This document shows, piece after piece, positions 9,762 to 18,445 of a stretch of 64,000 nucleotides of DNA (positions are counted from its first letter, which is position 1; each line of letters opens with the position of its first letter). This stretch comes from Anaerolineae bacterium. GTDB lineage: Bacteria; Chloroflexota; Anaerolineae; Aggregatilineales; J027. The position numbers were made by a program, and so were the translations under genes. The notes beneath the pieces are model-generated. The model saw nothing but the letters and a program-made list of their open reading frames with translations, did not search any database and had not been told where the DNA came from. The DNA is taken from the NCBI GenBank assembly GCA_008933735.1, contig WBUL01000010.1, forward strand, positions 107,917-171,916, given 5' to 3'.

Positions 9762-9855
9762 GATGTTTTACCTTTAAAACCAGCCGCCCTACTACGAGCT
9801 TACATCAAAAATGGCTGACAACAATCCCGATTATTAGGGGTGTGACATTTTCCCA

Positions 9856-10293
9856 TCAGTCTAACGGATAGGTGCTGTCTGGGTTAAGCTTTTCAACCAG
9901 AAAATCCACCATGTCCACAGGAATCCGCGCCGGACGGAGAGCGGGCAGTTCTACAAAACAGCCGATCTGGAAAGCATGTGCCAGATGACTGCCGTTTGCA
10001 GCCCGGTAAAAATCATAGACTAACTGCCACCGACTGCGTCCCATTTTCTCACCCGCGTTAATGTGTACATCTATTATGCCGCCATCCCGCCCGTAATAAG
10101 GATTGTGATAGTCAATATGAGTGGTAAACATAGCAGGTGAAAGTTTGGCATCAATCAACCGGGACATCGGCCAGGGGCTGATATTCAGCAGGCGGGTGCG
10201 AATGTCTTCCATCCATCGCACATAGCTGATATTACTGACCACCCCCATCCAATCGAGGTCATAGAAAGCCGGGTGAATGGTATAGATTAACAT
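9856..10293 (-). CDS. Acyl-CoA thioesterase, hotdog (4HBT/YbgC-like) fold
   Basis: 145 residues from the ATG at 10293, one base after the stop codon of the cNMP-binding gene. A longer reading begins at 10371 but lies wholly inside that gene, so it is rejected. The N-terminus PAFYDLDWMGVVSN...YVRWMED matches the FxDxDxxGxVxxxxYxxxxe pattern of 4HBT thioesterases, with the Asp of DLDWMG as the probable catalytic residue. It would hydrolyse acyl-CoA esters in the cytosol. The position between a cNMP sensor and a beta-oxidation gene suggests a link to fatty acid metabolism. Confidence 0.75.
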   Translation of the reverse strand: MLIYTIHPAFYDLDWMGVVSNISYVRWMEDIRTRLLNISPWPMSRLIDAKLSPAMFTTHIDYHNPYYGRDGGIIDVHINAGEKMGRSRWQLVYDFYRAANGSHLAHAFQIGCFVELPALRPARIPVDMVDFLVEKLNPDSTYPLD

Positions 10294-10294
10294 T

Positions 10295-10762
10295 TTAGTA
10301 GTATGAGTATCCGTGTGTTTCTTCAGCGAGTTTTTGTTCCAGCTTTTCAATTTGCTTTTTGGCGTTCGCAAGCTGGCGGTTCATATCCATCAGATGCCCC
10401 GCCAGAGTGAATGCCAGGATTTCAAACAGCTTGAGGGCAAGCTCCGGGTCATCACGGCGCAGGTCGTCCAGACGGCTTTGGGTCAGCAGCAGGCATTCCA
10501 GATCCGTTTTGGCAAAAACCGTCGCAGAGTGCGCCTGAGACAGCAGCAGCGACACTTCACCCATCGTCTGTGCCGGCCCCACAACCGCAATCTCGACATT
10601 CCCACCGGAGACAGGGTCGCGGCGGACGACGCTGGCCTCACCTTTCAGGATAAGATACATTCCAGTAGAAGGCTCATCAGCGAGAAAAACCGCTTCACCA
10701 GCTTTATAGCTCCTTGGAATTCCCGCTTTTCTGAAACCATCCAAGACATCTGCTTTGAGCAT
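10295..10762 (-). CDS. Cyclic nucleotide-binding domain protein with C-terminal coiled coil
   Basis: 155 residues. A single cNMP-binding beta-barrel spans about residues 5-120, with GEAVFLADEPSTGMYLILKGEASV and the phosphate-binding-cassette-like GEVSLLLSQAHSATV; the canonical Arg of the cassette is replaced by His in QAHSATV, so ligand choice is uncertain. Residues 125-150 form a charged coiled coil. There is no helix-turn-helix, so it is not a Crp-type transcription factor. A -10-like TAAAAT at 10795-10800 on the minus strand lies 33 nt before the start. It probably forms an operon with the thioesterase gene. Confidence 0.75.
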   Translation of the reverse strand: MLKADVLDGFRKAGIPRSYKAGEAVFLADEPSTGMYLILKGEASVVRRDPVSGGNVEIAVVGPAQTMGEVSLLLSQAHSATVFAKTDLECLLLTQSRLDDLRRDDPELALKLFEILAFTLAGHLMDMNRQLANAKKQIEKLEQKLAEETHGYSYY

Positions 10763-10818
10763 TCGATCTACCCCGCTATCACTGCCTCACAAACATTTTA
10801 CAGCAGTCCCCAAAAAAC

Positions 10819-10845
10819 AAAAAAGGCGAGGGCTTCCCCCGCCTT
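10819..10845 (-). terminator. Rho-independent terminator of the fadN-like gene
   Basis: Read on the minus strand, a GC-rich stem (10825-10832 paired with 10836-10843, one mismatch, loop of three) is followed by a run of T (A-run at 10819-10824). It lies 24 bases past the stop codon at 10869. Confidence 0.8.
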
Positions 10846-10868
10846 CAGATATTAGCTTGCGAATAGGG

Positions 10869-13250
10869 TTAATTCCGCAAAGGTTTACCCGTTTCTAACA
10901 TATGGGTGATCCGTGCCATTGTCTTCTCGTTTTTTACGAGATCAAGGAACGATTCGCGTTCCAGGTCAAGGATATATTGTTCAGATACCCACTGTGGGCC
11001 GCTGACATCGCCGCCAGTCAGAACATAGGCCAGGTGCCGACCGATTTCCATATCGTAATCTGTAGCATAGCCGCTTTCCCGAAGCTGCCACACCCCCAGA
11101 TTCAGCACTGCCAGCACATCACGCCCTGCGGCATAAATCGGACTGGGTTCAGGAGCGGGGGCGCCGCCTTCGACCAGGGCCAGCACTTCTTTTTTGGCTT
11201 CCGCCAGCAGGTGATCACGGTTGAGCACAATCCGGTCATTTTTCGTCAAAAAGCCCATGTCACGCGCTTCCATCGCGCTCATAGACACCTTCGCCAGCCC
11301 AATCTGCTCAAACACCTTCTGGAGATGCGGCAGCACACTGGAATTTTCTGAACTAACCATGACCGGATTCACGATCCGGCGGAGGAGTTCCTTACATCCT
11401 GACCATGCCGGAATCAGGCCAACACCAAATTCCACCAACCCGATGTAACTTTCCGCATGGGCAACGGCCCGCCATCCGGACATGACCATTTCTGCCCCAC
11501 CTCCGAGGCAGCGGCCAAAGGGCGCAGTCACGACCGGTTTTTTGGCATACCGCAGCGCCTGTGAAAGCGTCTGCCCCATGCGGATAATCTCATCAACCTG
11601 ATCCATCGCACCCTGTGAGGCTGCCATCACCAGCAGCATGATGTTCGCCCCAACCGAGAAGTTTTCCCCGTCGTTGCCGATCACTAACCCATCAAAATCG
11701 CTGTCCAGCCGCTCCAGGGCTTTAAAACCCATTTTGATGATGTCATCATCCAGGGCATTCATTTTGGTGTGGAATTCCAGAAGGGCGACTCCATCACCCA
11801 GGTCGATCAGACTCGCGCCCATGTTACGATCAACGACTTTGCTGCTGTCATTTTTCAGGTGGGCAATAACAATATGATGAGGGTCTTTTTGCAGGGAAAC
11901 GTAGCGGTTCACACGTGGGTCATAAAAACCAACCTGCACACCGTATTGGTCATACTGGTAGAAGGTCGGATGCCCGCCAGCGAGCATAGCTCTGACCCAC
12001 GGCGCAACTTTGTACCCGTCTTTTTCCATGCGGATGACGGTATCTTCCACACCGATTGCGTCCCAGATTTCAAACGGGCCCAACTCGTGCCCAAAACCCC
12101 ATTTATTGGCGTTGTCGATGCTCACCAGATCATCGGTAATTTCGCCCATTTTCTGCGAGGCATAAGCCAGAAAACCCGCGTGCAGGTGCCATAGATATTC
12201 GGCTGCGCGGTCAGATTCGTTAATCAGGGCTTTGATACGTTCGCCAACATTTTCTATTTTGCGGTGTTTGCCAACACTCTCAAAGCGAACTTTATCGGGC
12301 GCTTTGTACTCCAAATCCTTCAAACCAAGATGCCAGAACTCTTTTTCCCCGCTTGTGCCTTTCACCGTCTTAAAAAAACCCTGTCCGGTTTTGCTGCCGA
12401 GAAAATTATTCTGCATCAAAAAGCTGAACACTTTTTGCGTGCCCTCGTGCTTTAACACTTCGCGCCATTCATCATCCGGAATCGCGTCATAGAGATTTTC
12501 AGCGACGTGATGGGCAATATCCACACCGACCACATCATTCAGCCGGAAGGTTGCACTTTTGGGGTGACCGATCAGCGGCCCCGTGATGGCATCGACTTCT
12601 TCCACCGTAAAATCATGGTCGATGGCATAATTGATCGCCAGCATCCCCACGATGCTCATAAAACGGTTGCCGATGAAATTAGGAGTATCTTTAGCCAGAA
12701 CGGTGCCTTTTCCCAGCACACGTGAGCCGTAATCCATAAAAAAGTCTATTAAGGCCGGGTCAGTCTTTTTATGGGGAATAATTTCCAACAGCTTGAGATA
12801 ACGCGGCGGGTTAAAAAAGTGTGTTCCCAGAAAATGACGCTGAAATTCTTCGCTTCGGCCTTCCGCAATCGCATTAATGCTTAAGCCGGATGTATTTGTG
12901 GTAATAATCGTATACGGCTGGCGGATTTTTTCCAGTTTTTCCATTAACTGCTGCTTTATATCCAGCCGTTCAACCACTACTTCGACAATCCAATCGCAGT
13001 CTGCCAGCAAATGCAGATCATCTTCCAGATTGCCAATGGTAAAGAGACTCAGATCAGCCTCCTCAAAGAGCTGCGCCGGTTTGGATTTTTGCAGGCGCTT
13101 CAGGCCTGCTTCAACGATGCTGTTGCGATTCTTGTCGCCGGGAATATCCAGCATCACCACAGGAACACCAATGCCAGCCAGCAGAGCCCCTATGCCGCTG
13201 CCCATCGTTCCCGAACCGATGATCCCAACTTTATTAATCTTGTAGCTCAT
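10869..13250 (-). CDS. fadN: 3-hydroxyacyl-CoA dehydrogenase / enoyl-CoA hydratase fusion (FadN type)
   Basis: 793 residues from the ATG at 13250, five bases after AAAGGGAG; the upstream GTG at 13256 touches that site and is rejected. Residues 5-420 are the NAD-binding dehydrogenase (GIIGSGTMGSGI, then HFFNPPRYLKLLEI with the catalytic His and Glu). Residues 450-700 are an enoyl-CoA hydratase module keeping the oxyanion-hole GGGAEM and the second Glu in IGLVEFG. This order, dehydrogenase first, is that of Bacillus FadN rather than E. coli FadB. It would catalyse hydration and oxidation steps of beta-oxidation in the cytosol. The start overlaps the end of the TetR gene by 17 bases, so the two are one operon. 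Thiolase and acyl-CoA dehydrogenase are not in the window. Confidence 0.9.
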   Translation of the reverse strand: MSYKINKVGIIGSGTMGSGIGALLAGIGVPVVMLDIPGDKNRNSIVEAGLKRLQKSKPAQLFEEADLSLFTIGNLEDDLHLLADCDWIVEVVVERLDIKQQLMEKLEKIRQPYTIITTNTSGLSINAIAEGRSEEFQRHFLGTHFFNPPRYLKLLEIIPHKKTDPALIDFFMDYGSRVLGKGTVLAKDTPNFIGNRFMSIVGMLAINYAIDHDFTVEEVDAITGPLIGHPKSATFRLNDVVGVDIAHHVAENLYDAIPDDEWREVLKHEGTQKVFSFLMQNNFLGSKTGQGFFKTVKGTSGEKEFWHLGLKDLEYKAPDKVRFESVGKHRKIENVGERIKALINESDRAAEYLWHLHAGFLAYASQKMGEITDDLVSIDNANKWGFGHELGPFEIWDAIGVEDTVIRMEKDGYKVAPWVRAMLAGGHPTFYQYDQYGVQVGFYDPRVNRYVSLQKDPHHIVIAHLKNDSSKVVDRNMGASLIDLGDGVALLEFHTKMNALDDDIIKMGFKALERLDSDFDGLVIGNDGENFSVGANIMLLVMAASQGAMDQVDEIIRMGQTLSQALRYAKKPVVTAPFGRCLGGGAEMVMSGWRAVAHAESYIGLVEFGVGLIPAWSGCKELLRRIVNPVMVSSENSSVLPHLQKVFEQIGLAKVSMSAMEARDMGFLTKNDRIVLNRDHLLAEAKKEVLALVEGGAPAPEPSPIYAAGRDVLAVLNLGVWQLRESGYATDYDMEIGRHLAYVLTGGDVSGPQWVSEQYILDLERESFLDLVKNEKTMARITHMLETGKPLRN

Positions 13251-13869
13251 TCGCACTCCCTTTCAAAGCACTAATAAACCATGCTGCCATCTGGTCTGCA
13301 ATATCTTGGCCCGACAGGGCTCCATCGGGGCGATACCATACTCCGACCCAGTTTTGCGCCCCCAGAATCATGCGGACAAATAGCTTCACATCCACCGGGC
13401 AAAAAACGCCTTTGTCGATTCCCTCCTGAATAATCTTGCGGAAGTCCTTTTCAAACCGGTCCCGACGGGCAGTGTAGGCTTCCTTCACTTCAGGAATATC
13501 CAGCATAGTACGAATTTCAAATACCATCGCCGCCGCAATGGCGATATTGCCTGTCAGGCTGGTAATGTGCAGAGCCACCACCTGACGCAGTTTTTCTTCC
13601 GGGGATAAACCCGAAGCAATAACCTCTTCAACCTGTGCGGCAACGGCATCCACCCCCTCGTTTAATACGGCCAGCAGAATTTCCTGTTTGCCATACGGAA
13701 AATGATGGTACAGACTGCCCGCCGTCAAATTCACTTCCGCCGCGATGTCCTCCATTTTGGCACGGTGGTAACCTTTCTCGTGGAAAACGGACGCAGCAGC
13801 AATTAAAATATCTTCACGGGAGACCGTTTGTTCAGCAGGTTTTCGGGCCACTTTTTTGCACTCAAACAC
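13234..13869 (-). CDS. TetR-family regulator of the beta-oxidation gene
   Basis: 211 residues. The N-terminal helix-turn-helix (ILIAAASVFHEKGYHRAKMEDIAAEVNLTAGSLYHHFPYGK) is a typical TetR DNA-binding domain, and the C-terminal half is the ligand/dimer domain. The GTG at 13869 lies about 16 nt after the predicted transcription start and lacks a clear Shine-Dalgarno; the in-frame GTG at 13851 is an alternative. Its coding end overlaps the start of the FadN-type gene. From this context it probably represses itself and fadN and is relieved by an acyl-CoA, as known for FadR-type TetR proteins; the ligand is inference. Confidence 0.85.
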   Translation of the reverse strand: MFECKKVARKPAEQTVSREDILIAAASVFHEKGYHRAKMEDIAAEVNLTAGSLYHHFPYGKQEILLAVLNEGVDAVAAQVEEVIASGLSPEEKLRQVVALHITSLTGNIAIAAAMVFEIRTMLDIPEVKEAYTARRDRFEKDFRKIIQEGIDKGVFCPVDVKLFVRMILGAQNWVGVWYRPDGALSGQDIADQMAAWFISALKGSANELQD

Positions 13870-13872
13870 TGG

Positions 13873-13894
13873 TAATCAAATAGGTATTTGATTA
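13873..13894. promoter_or_regulatory. Perfect palindrome, probable TetR operator
   Basis: Two 10-bp arms, TAATCAAATA and TATTTGATTA, flank a GG centre. The site overlaps the -10 element (13891-13896) and the expected transcription start of the TetR-fadN operon, a classical position for autorepression. Confidence 0.7.
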
Positions 13895-13918
13895 TAGAAT
13901 CTCCCTCTTCTTTGTCAA
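13891..13918 (-). promoter_or_regulatory. Sigma70-type promoter of the TetR-fadN operon
   Basis: On the minus strand a consensus TTGACA (13913-13918) and consensus TATAAT (13891-13896) are separated by 16 bp. This is the best -35/-10 pair seen in the window. Confidence 0.8.
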
Positions 13919-14013
13919 ATTTAACCTATCCTTAAAACTTTCTATCGAAACGAAATTCTAACCTCAAAGTACAGCATTATCCGATATACTGTGTCACAAT
14001 CAAGAAGATAATA

Positions 14014-14029
14014 CCCCCAGATATGGGAG
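14014..14029. promoter_or_regulatory. NrdR box 1
   Basis: CCCCCAGATATGGGAG fits the invariant skeleton C-x-A-x-A-T-x-T-x-G of NrdR boxes and is 14/16 identical to the second box 32 bp downstream. A -10-like TATAAC (14032-14037) lies between the two boxes. Confidence 0.7.
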
Positions 14030-14031
14030 GG

Positions 14032-14037
14032 TATAAC
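14032..14037 (+). promoter_or_regulatory. Candidate -10 of the nrdR-nrdJ operon
   Basis: TATAAC sits in the 16-bp gap between the two NrdR boxes, so bound NrdR would cover it. No good -35 element is visible. The leader to the nrdR ATG would be about 120 nt. A second weak candidate, TATAGT, is at 14140-14145. Confidence 0.4.
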
Positions 14038-14045
14038 ATAAGAAG

Positions 14046-14061
14046 CCACCAGATATGGGGG
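14046..14061. promoter_or_regulatory. NrdR box 2
   Basis: CCACCAGATATGGGGG, start-to-start 32 bp from box 1, that is three helical turns on the same DNA face, the known arrangement for cooperative NrdR binding. Confidence 0.7.
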
Positions 14062-14165
14062 TTCCTGTGTCAAATTTCACTAGTTTGACGCAATTGGAGA
14101 AGTATAAGGATTTTCGTTTAAGGACATTTGTTCCATTCGTATAGTAGTGGAAAAGAAAAACACCA

Positions 14166-14660
14166 ATGAAATGTCCGCACTGCGGCGCAGTAGGTGAATC
14201 CTACGTTATCGATACAGCCCCGGACGCTCAGGGAGGCACGCGGCGGCGACGCGAATGTCACTGCTGCGGCAAGCGTTTTAATACGGTTGAACGCCCAATT
14301 GTAGTGACTCCATTAGTGGTCAAAAGCAACGGCGAACGTGAGGAATTTGACCGGGACAAAGTCATTCGGGGAATCCGCCTGGCCTGTGCCAAGCGCCCTG
14401 TTTCTTCGGCAGAAATTAACCGCCTGGTTGAGCGCATCGAAACCCAGGTTCGTGCACTGGGTCAGGATGAGGTTCCAAGCCGCGTAGTTGGAGACATGGT
14501 CGTACAGGGTATTAAGGAACTTGACCCGATCGCGTACATCCGGTATGCCATCGTTTACCTCGGCCTGGACAATCTTGAAAGTGTCCGGGCAGAAACAGAC
14601 AAGCTGCTTCACGAGCAGCAGCAGCAGCGCGAACAGCGCAACACTGCCGTCGAACCATAA
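14166..14660 (+). CDS. nrdR: Transcriptional repressor NrdR
   Basis: 164 residues. The N-terminal zinc ribbon has Cys3, Cys6, Cys31 and Cys34 (MKCPHC...CHCC) and a basic TRRRREC stretch for DNA contact. An ATP-cone follows at about residues 49-139 (VVKSNGEREEFDRDKVIRGI). NrdR senses ATP/dATP and represses ribonucleotide reductase genes. Two well-spaced NrdR boxes lie about 105-150 bp upstream and nrdJ follows 98 bases downstream on the same strand, so autoregulation and control of nrdJ are likely. The C-terminal tail is Gln/Arg-rich and variable. Confidence 0.95.
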   Translation: MKCPHCGAVGESYVIDTAPDAQGGTRRRRECHCCGKRFNTVERPIVVTPLVVKSNGEREEFDRDKVIRGIRLACAKRPVSSAEINRLVERIETQVRALGQDEVPSRVVGDMVVQGIKELDPIAYIRYAIVYLGLDNLESVRAETDKLLHEQQQQREQRNTAVEP

Positions 14661-14758
14661 CGGCACATCTCTAAGCGAATAAATTGATCTCCCCTGAGTG
14701 CAAGGTCTCAGAGGGTATGTTTAGTGTTCACAATTTTACAATGAGCAAAGGACGCATA

Positions 14759-17700
14759 ATGGTCGCAACGGTGAATGAAAATAAGGAGTTCAAAAAAGTC
14801 CCCCTGCCCCAGGACTTGCAGCGCGAAATCGCACTTACAGACAACGCCCGCACGGTGCTGAGAAAACGCTACATCCGCAAAAATGAGGATGGGTCGCCCG
14901 CAGAAACCGAAGAGGAGATGTTCTGGCGTGTCGCCTATCACATCGCACTGGCGGATAAAGAACTCGGCAACACCGATGAAGTTGTCGAACATTGGGCGCG
15001 GAAATACTATGATTTGCTGACGACGCTCCGCTTTTTCCCCAACAGCCCTACGTTTACGGGCGCGGGGACGCCGTTGGGCCAGCTAGCCGCATGTTTTGTG
15101 CTCCCAATAGAAGACGACATGGGGCGCGACCAGGACGGAATTTTCCAGACACTTCGTAATGCCGCACTGATTCAGCAAACAGGAGGTGGCAACGGCTTTG
15201 CCTTCAGCCGTCTGCGACCACGTGGCGCGATTGTGAAGTCATCAAACGGGGCAGCAACTGGGCCGGTAGGCTTCCTCCGCGTTTACGACCAGGCATTTGG
15301 TGAGATCGCGCAGGGAGGAAGCCGACGGGGGGCGAATATGGCTGTACTCCGTGTGGATCATCCAGACATTCGGGATTTTATCAAGTGCAAAGCGGTGGAA
15401 GGCGCCATTGAAAACTTCAATATCAGCGTCGGCATCACGGACGCTTTCATGAAAGCCGTTGAGGAAGATACCACCTACGATCTCATCAACCCACAAGATG
15501 GCTCTGTCTGGGAAACCGTTCGAGCCCGCGAAATTTTCGATATGATTGTCGAATATGCTCACCACAACGGCGAACCCGGTGTTCTGTTCCTTGATACGGC
15601 GAACAAAGAAAACCCTGTCCCTCATTTGTATGAACTCGAAAGCACAAACCCCTGTGTAACAGGGGATACACTTGTTGCCACCCCCTCAGGCTGGAAACGA
15701 GCCGACTCCTTTACAGAAGGCGACGAAATTTGCACTGTTTTAGGGGTAGGCAAGGTCAATACGATTGAAGTTCATGAAGCTGTGCCAGTCTATGACGTGT
15801 CTTTGTCTGATGGTGGCAAAATTCGGGTGACAGCCGCTCACCAATTTCACGTGAGGAATTCCCGTACCCAGTTTTTTGAACCCCGTCGTCTGGATGAAAT
15901 TCAACAAGGGGATTGGGTACGGGTTTTTGAAACCGCCATGCCTAACAACGCGGTATTACAGGGCAATGTAGAGTTACCGGATCGTGATTACGGCTTTCTG
16001 GTAGGGGTACTCATTGGAGATGGATGTTATACGCCGCGTGCATTATCCAAAAATGGGGTTCGCCTCAGCACGCACGCCGATGAAGAAGCATGGAATAAAA
16101 TCCTTGAACAGGCATTCACGAAAATTGGGATGCATGAATTTTATACCTATGTAAATAAAGGCAGCCGCACAATGATGATCGACCCCAAACCGGGTCGTGT
16201 TATTGCTGCCTGGGTGCGCTCCTTACCTCTTGAGCCTGCAAGAGGCCCTGAAAAAACCATTCCTGAGTGTTACCTTAATAGCAACCGTGAATTCCTAACA
16301 GGTTTGATTGATGGTTTGTTTAGCACAGACGGAAGTATTGATCTGTCATCTGATCATCCTCTGATCCGTTTTCATACATCCAGCGAGAATCTTGCAGCAC
16401 AAATCCGACGCATCCTGTTGATGTTTGGTATTCACGGACGGATTCATAAATCCGTTCGTGCAAGACACACGATTAATGGCCGTATCATCCGTTATGACCG
16501 ACCCAAATATGATGTCATTATCGCCGGCGACAGTTTTGGTCGTTTCTTCCGCCAAATCCGGCTCAGCCACCCTCAAAAACAGTATCGGCTGGAAGAAGCA
16601 GCCTTGCGGTGTAATTTTACAGGCGGGAACTGGGCTGCTCAGGTCACAAAAATTGAGCCAGCAGGAATCGCAAAAGTATATGACCTCTACGAGCCACGAA
16701 GCGACACATGGATTACCGATGGATATGTAAGCGTAGGATGTGGTGAACAGTTTCTAGGGCCTTATGAAAACTGCTGTCTTGGCAGTGTGAATCTGGCGCA
16801 ACACTACACCGACGATGGGCATGTAGACTGGGAAAAACTGCGCGAAACGGTCGAACTTTCGACCCGATTCCTAGACCATGTAGTAACGGCCAATTCCTAT
16901 GTGCCCGCCGTGCCTCAGTTGAAAGAAGCGGCTGACCGTGTACGCCGTATCGGACTGGGCATCATGGGGCTGGGCGATTTGATGTACGCGGTAGGTGTAC
17001 GCTACGGCTCAAAGCAAGGACAGGAATTTGCCAGCCAGGTGATGGAATTTGTACGCTACCACAGCATGAAAACCAGCATTGCACTGGCCAAGGAATACGG
17101 CCCCTTCCCCGCCATTGAAGGCAGTCGTTACGATACAAAAGACCTGAAATGGACGGTCCCGCAGCCCCTGGTTCCTCATGTCACTGACTGGGAACGCCCG
17201 AAGCTGGACTGGAAAAAAATCGAGCGCGATCTTAAGAAACATGGCATTCGCAACGGCGCACAGACAACCGTCGCGCCAACGGGCACAATCTCTACTGTCA
17301 GCGGATGCGAAGGCTACGGATGCGAGCCTGTGTTTGCGCTGGCCTATATCCGCTACATGGTAAACAACGCAGGGAACAGTGACGACCGCATCCCGCTGCA
17401 ATATACCAGCCCGCTGTTTGAAAAAGCGCTGCGGCAGGCAAATCTCTCTGAGGAAGAAATCAAAGCAATTGTAGCAAAGGTCAATCTCAGCGGTACCTGC
17501 CAGGATATTCCCGATGTGCCGGAAGACATCCGCAATACCTTTGTTGTGGCAAACGACATCACCGCTGAAGAGCACATCTGGATGCAGGCAGCTATGCAAG
17601 CGTGGGTTGACAATGCCATTTCAAAAACCTGTAACTTTCCATCAACTGCCTCCGAGGAGGATGTTGCAAAAGCTTACTTACTCGGCTGGAAGTTAGGCTG

Positions 17701-18406
17701 CAAGGGGTTGACCGTTTATGTCACAGGAAGCCGTGAGAAAGTCGTGCTGGAAACCAAAGAAACTCTGGACAAAAAGCAGCAAAAAGAGCAGGGGCAGATT
17801 CTTACCGAACAGCCTAAACTGGAACAGACACGGATGTTCAATGAGGATAAAAAACCCCGCCCACGCCATCTGATCGGGAAAACCTATCGGGTAGAAACCC
17901 CCGCCGGCACTACTTATGTCACCATCAACGAAAATGGCTCAGGCCCGGGTCATCCTTTTGAGGTTTTCATTCACACGGGCAAAGTCGGCTCCGAAGTTAT
18001 GGCAATTGCCGAGGCGACAGGGCGCCTGGTGTCCTATCTGCTGCGCCTGGTGTCGCCAGTTAGCCCAAACAAGCGCCTGCAAGAAGTCGCCCGCCAACTG
18101 CGCGGAATCGGCGGCGATACGTCGCTGGGGTTCGGGCCCAACCGAGTCCGCAGTTTACCGGATGGCCTGGCGCAGGTTTTTGAAGAATATCTGGCCGAAA
18201 GCGCCGAAGCGATGAAAGAAGCCGAAGAAAAAGCGGCCTCCGCCAATATCCAGCAGCCCATGTTAATCCCTGCACCCAAGCACAACGGCACAAGCAAAGT
18301 CAACCGCCCACCGCTTGGTGATCTCTGCCCGGAATGCGGGTCAGCGACTCTTGTTTATGAGGAAGGCTGCCAGAAGTGCTACTCCTGCGGTTTTAGCAAG
18401 TGCTAG
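14759..18406 (+). CDS. nrdJ: B12-dependent class II ribonucleotide reductase with intein
   Basis: Reduces ribonucleotides to deoxyribonucleotides using adenosylcobalamin. The ATG at 14759 has AAAGGA six bases upstream; an earlier in-frame ATG at 14684 lacks such a site. The precursor has 1215 residues, of which 362 are an intein (15653-16738), leaving 853 for the mature enzyme. The enzyme shows [10 protein letters not shown], the radical-site sequence NP-C-GEQ split by the intein, the second active-site region [16 protein letters not shown], and a C-terminal zinc-ribbon tail with CPEC and CYSC motifs (about the last 30 residues). No ATP-cone is seen at the N-terminus. Transcription probably comes from the NrdR-controlled promoter upstream of nrdR; a strong terminator follows. 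Confidence 0.95.
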   Translation: MVATVNENKEFKKVPLPQDLQREIALTDNARTVLRKRYIRKNEDGSPAETEEEMFWRVAYHIALADKELGNTDEVVEHWARKYYDLLTTLRFFPNSPTFTGAGTPLGQLAACFVLPIEDDMGRDQDGIFQTLRNAALIQQTGGGNGFAFSRLRPRGAIVKSSNGAATGPVGFLRVYDQAFGEIAQGGSRRGANMAVLRVDHPDIRDFIKCKAVEGAIENFNISVGITDAFMKAVEEDTTYDLINPQDGSVWETVRAREIFDMIVEYAHHNGEPGVLFLDTANKENPVPHLYELESTNPCVTGDTLVATPSGWKRADSFTEGDEICTVLGVGKVNTIEVHEAVPVYDVSLSDGGKIRVTAAHQFHVRNSRTQFFEPRRLDEIQQGDWVRVFETAMPNNAVLQGNVELPDRDYGFLVGVLIGDGCYTPRALSKNGVRLSTHADEEAWNKILEQAFTKIGMHEFYTYVNKGSRTMMIDPKPGRVIAAWVRSLPLEPARGPEKTIPECYLNSNREFLTGLIDGLFSTDGSIDLSSDHPLIRFHTSSENLAAQIRRILLMFGIHGRIHKSVRARHTINGRIIRYDRPKYDVIIAGDSFGRFFRQIRLSHPQKQYRLEEAALRCNFTGGNWAAQVTKIEPAGIAKVYDLYEPRSDTWITDGYVSVGCGEQFLGPYENCCLGSVNLAQHYTDDGHVDWEKLRETVELSTRFLDHVVTANSYVPAVPQLKEAADRVRRIGLGIMGLGDLMYAVGVRYGSKQGQEFASQVMEFVRYHSMKTSIALAKEYGPFPAIEGSRYDTKDLKWTVPQPLVPHVTDWERPKLDWKKIERDLKKHGIRNGAQTTVAPTGTISTVSGCEGYGCEPVFALAYIRYMVNNAGNSDDRIPLQYTSPLFEKALRQANLSEEEIKAIVAKVNLSGTCQDIPDVPEDIRNTFVVANDITAEEHIWMQAAMQAWVDNAISKTCNFPSTASEEDVAKAYLLGWKLGCKGLTVYVTGSREKVVLETKETLDKKQQKEQGQILTEQPKLEQTRMFNEDKKPRPRHLIGKTYRVETPAGTTYVTINENGSGPGHPFEVFIHTGKVGSEVMAIAEATGRLVSYLLRLVSPVSPNKRLQEVARQLRGIGGDTSLGFGPNRVRSLPDGLAQVFEEYLAESAEAMKEAEEKAASANIQQPMLIPAPKHNGTSKVNRPPLGDLCPECGSATLVYEEGCQKCYSCGFSKC
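15653..16738 (+). other. Intein with LAGLIDADG endonuclease in NrdJ
   Basis: In-frame insertion of 362 codons between Pro and the thiyl-radical Cys of the NP-C-GEQ active-site motif. It starts with Cys1 ([14 protein letters not shown]) and has block B TAAH. The two LAGLIDADG helices read LVGVLIGDG (about nt 16000) and [13 protein letters not shown] (about nt 16300), so this is a full homing element. Block [13 protein letters not shown] is recognisable. The last residues are Ser-Val-Gly followed by extein Cys+1, whereas inteins nearly always end His-Asn (or Asn/Gln/Asp). N-terminal chemistry looks normal and C-terminal cleavage chemistry does not. Confidence 0.92.
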
Positions 18407-18412
18407 AAACAA

Positions 18413-18445
18413 AACTGCCCCTGTTTATTCGGGGCAGTTCTTTTT
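18413..18445 (+). terminator. Terminator of nrdJ
   Basis: AACTGCCCC (18413-18421) pairs with GGGGCAGTT (18431-18439), loop of nine, followed by C and five T. The A-rich left flank may let it also act for the convergent gene at 18444. Confidence 0.88.

Noticed and set aside
14661..14758. Cobalamin riboswitch ahead of the B12-dependent reductase
   Set aside because: The leader before nrdJ and the one before nrdR lack a B12-box and are too short or unstructured; NrdR boxes explain control.
15650..16741. Interruption of nrdJ by a mobile gene or an assembly join
   Set aside because: The frame is continuous, both junctions fall at NP/CGEQ, and intein blocks are present; an intein explains it.
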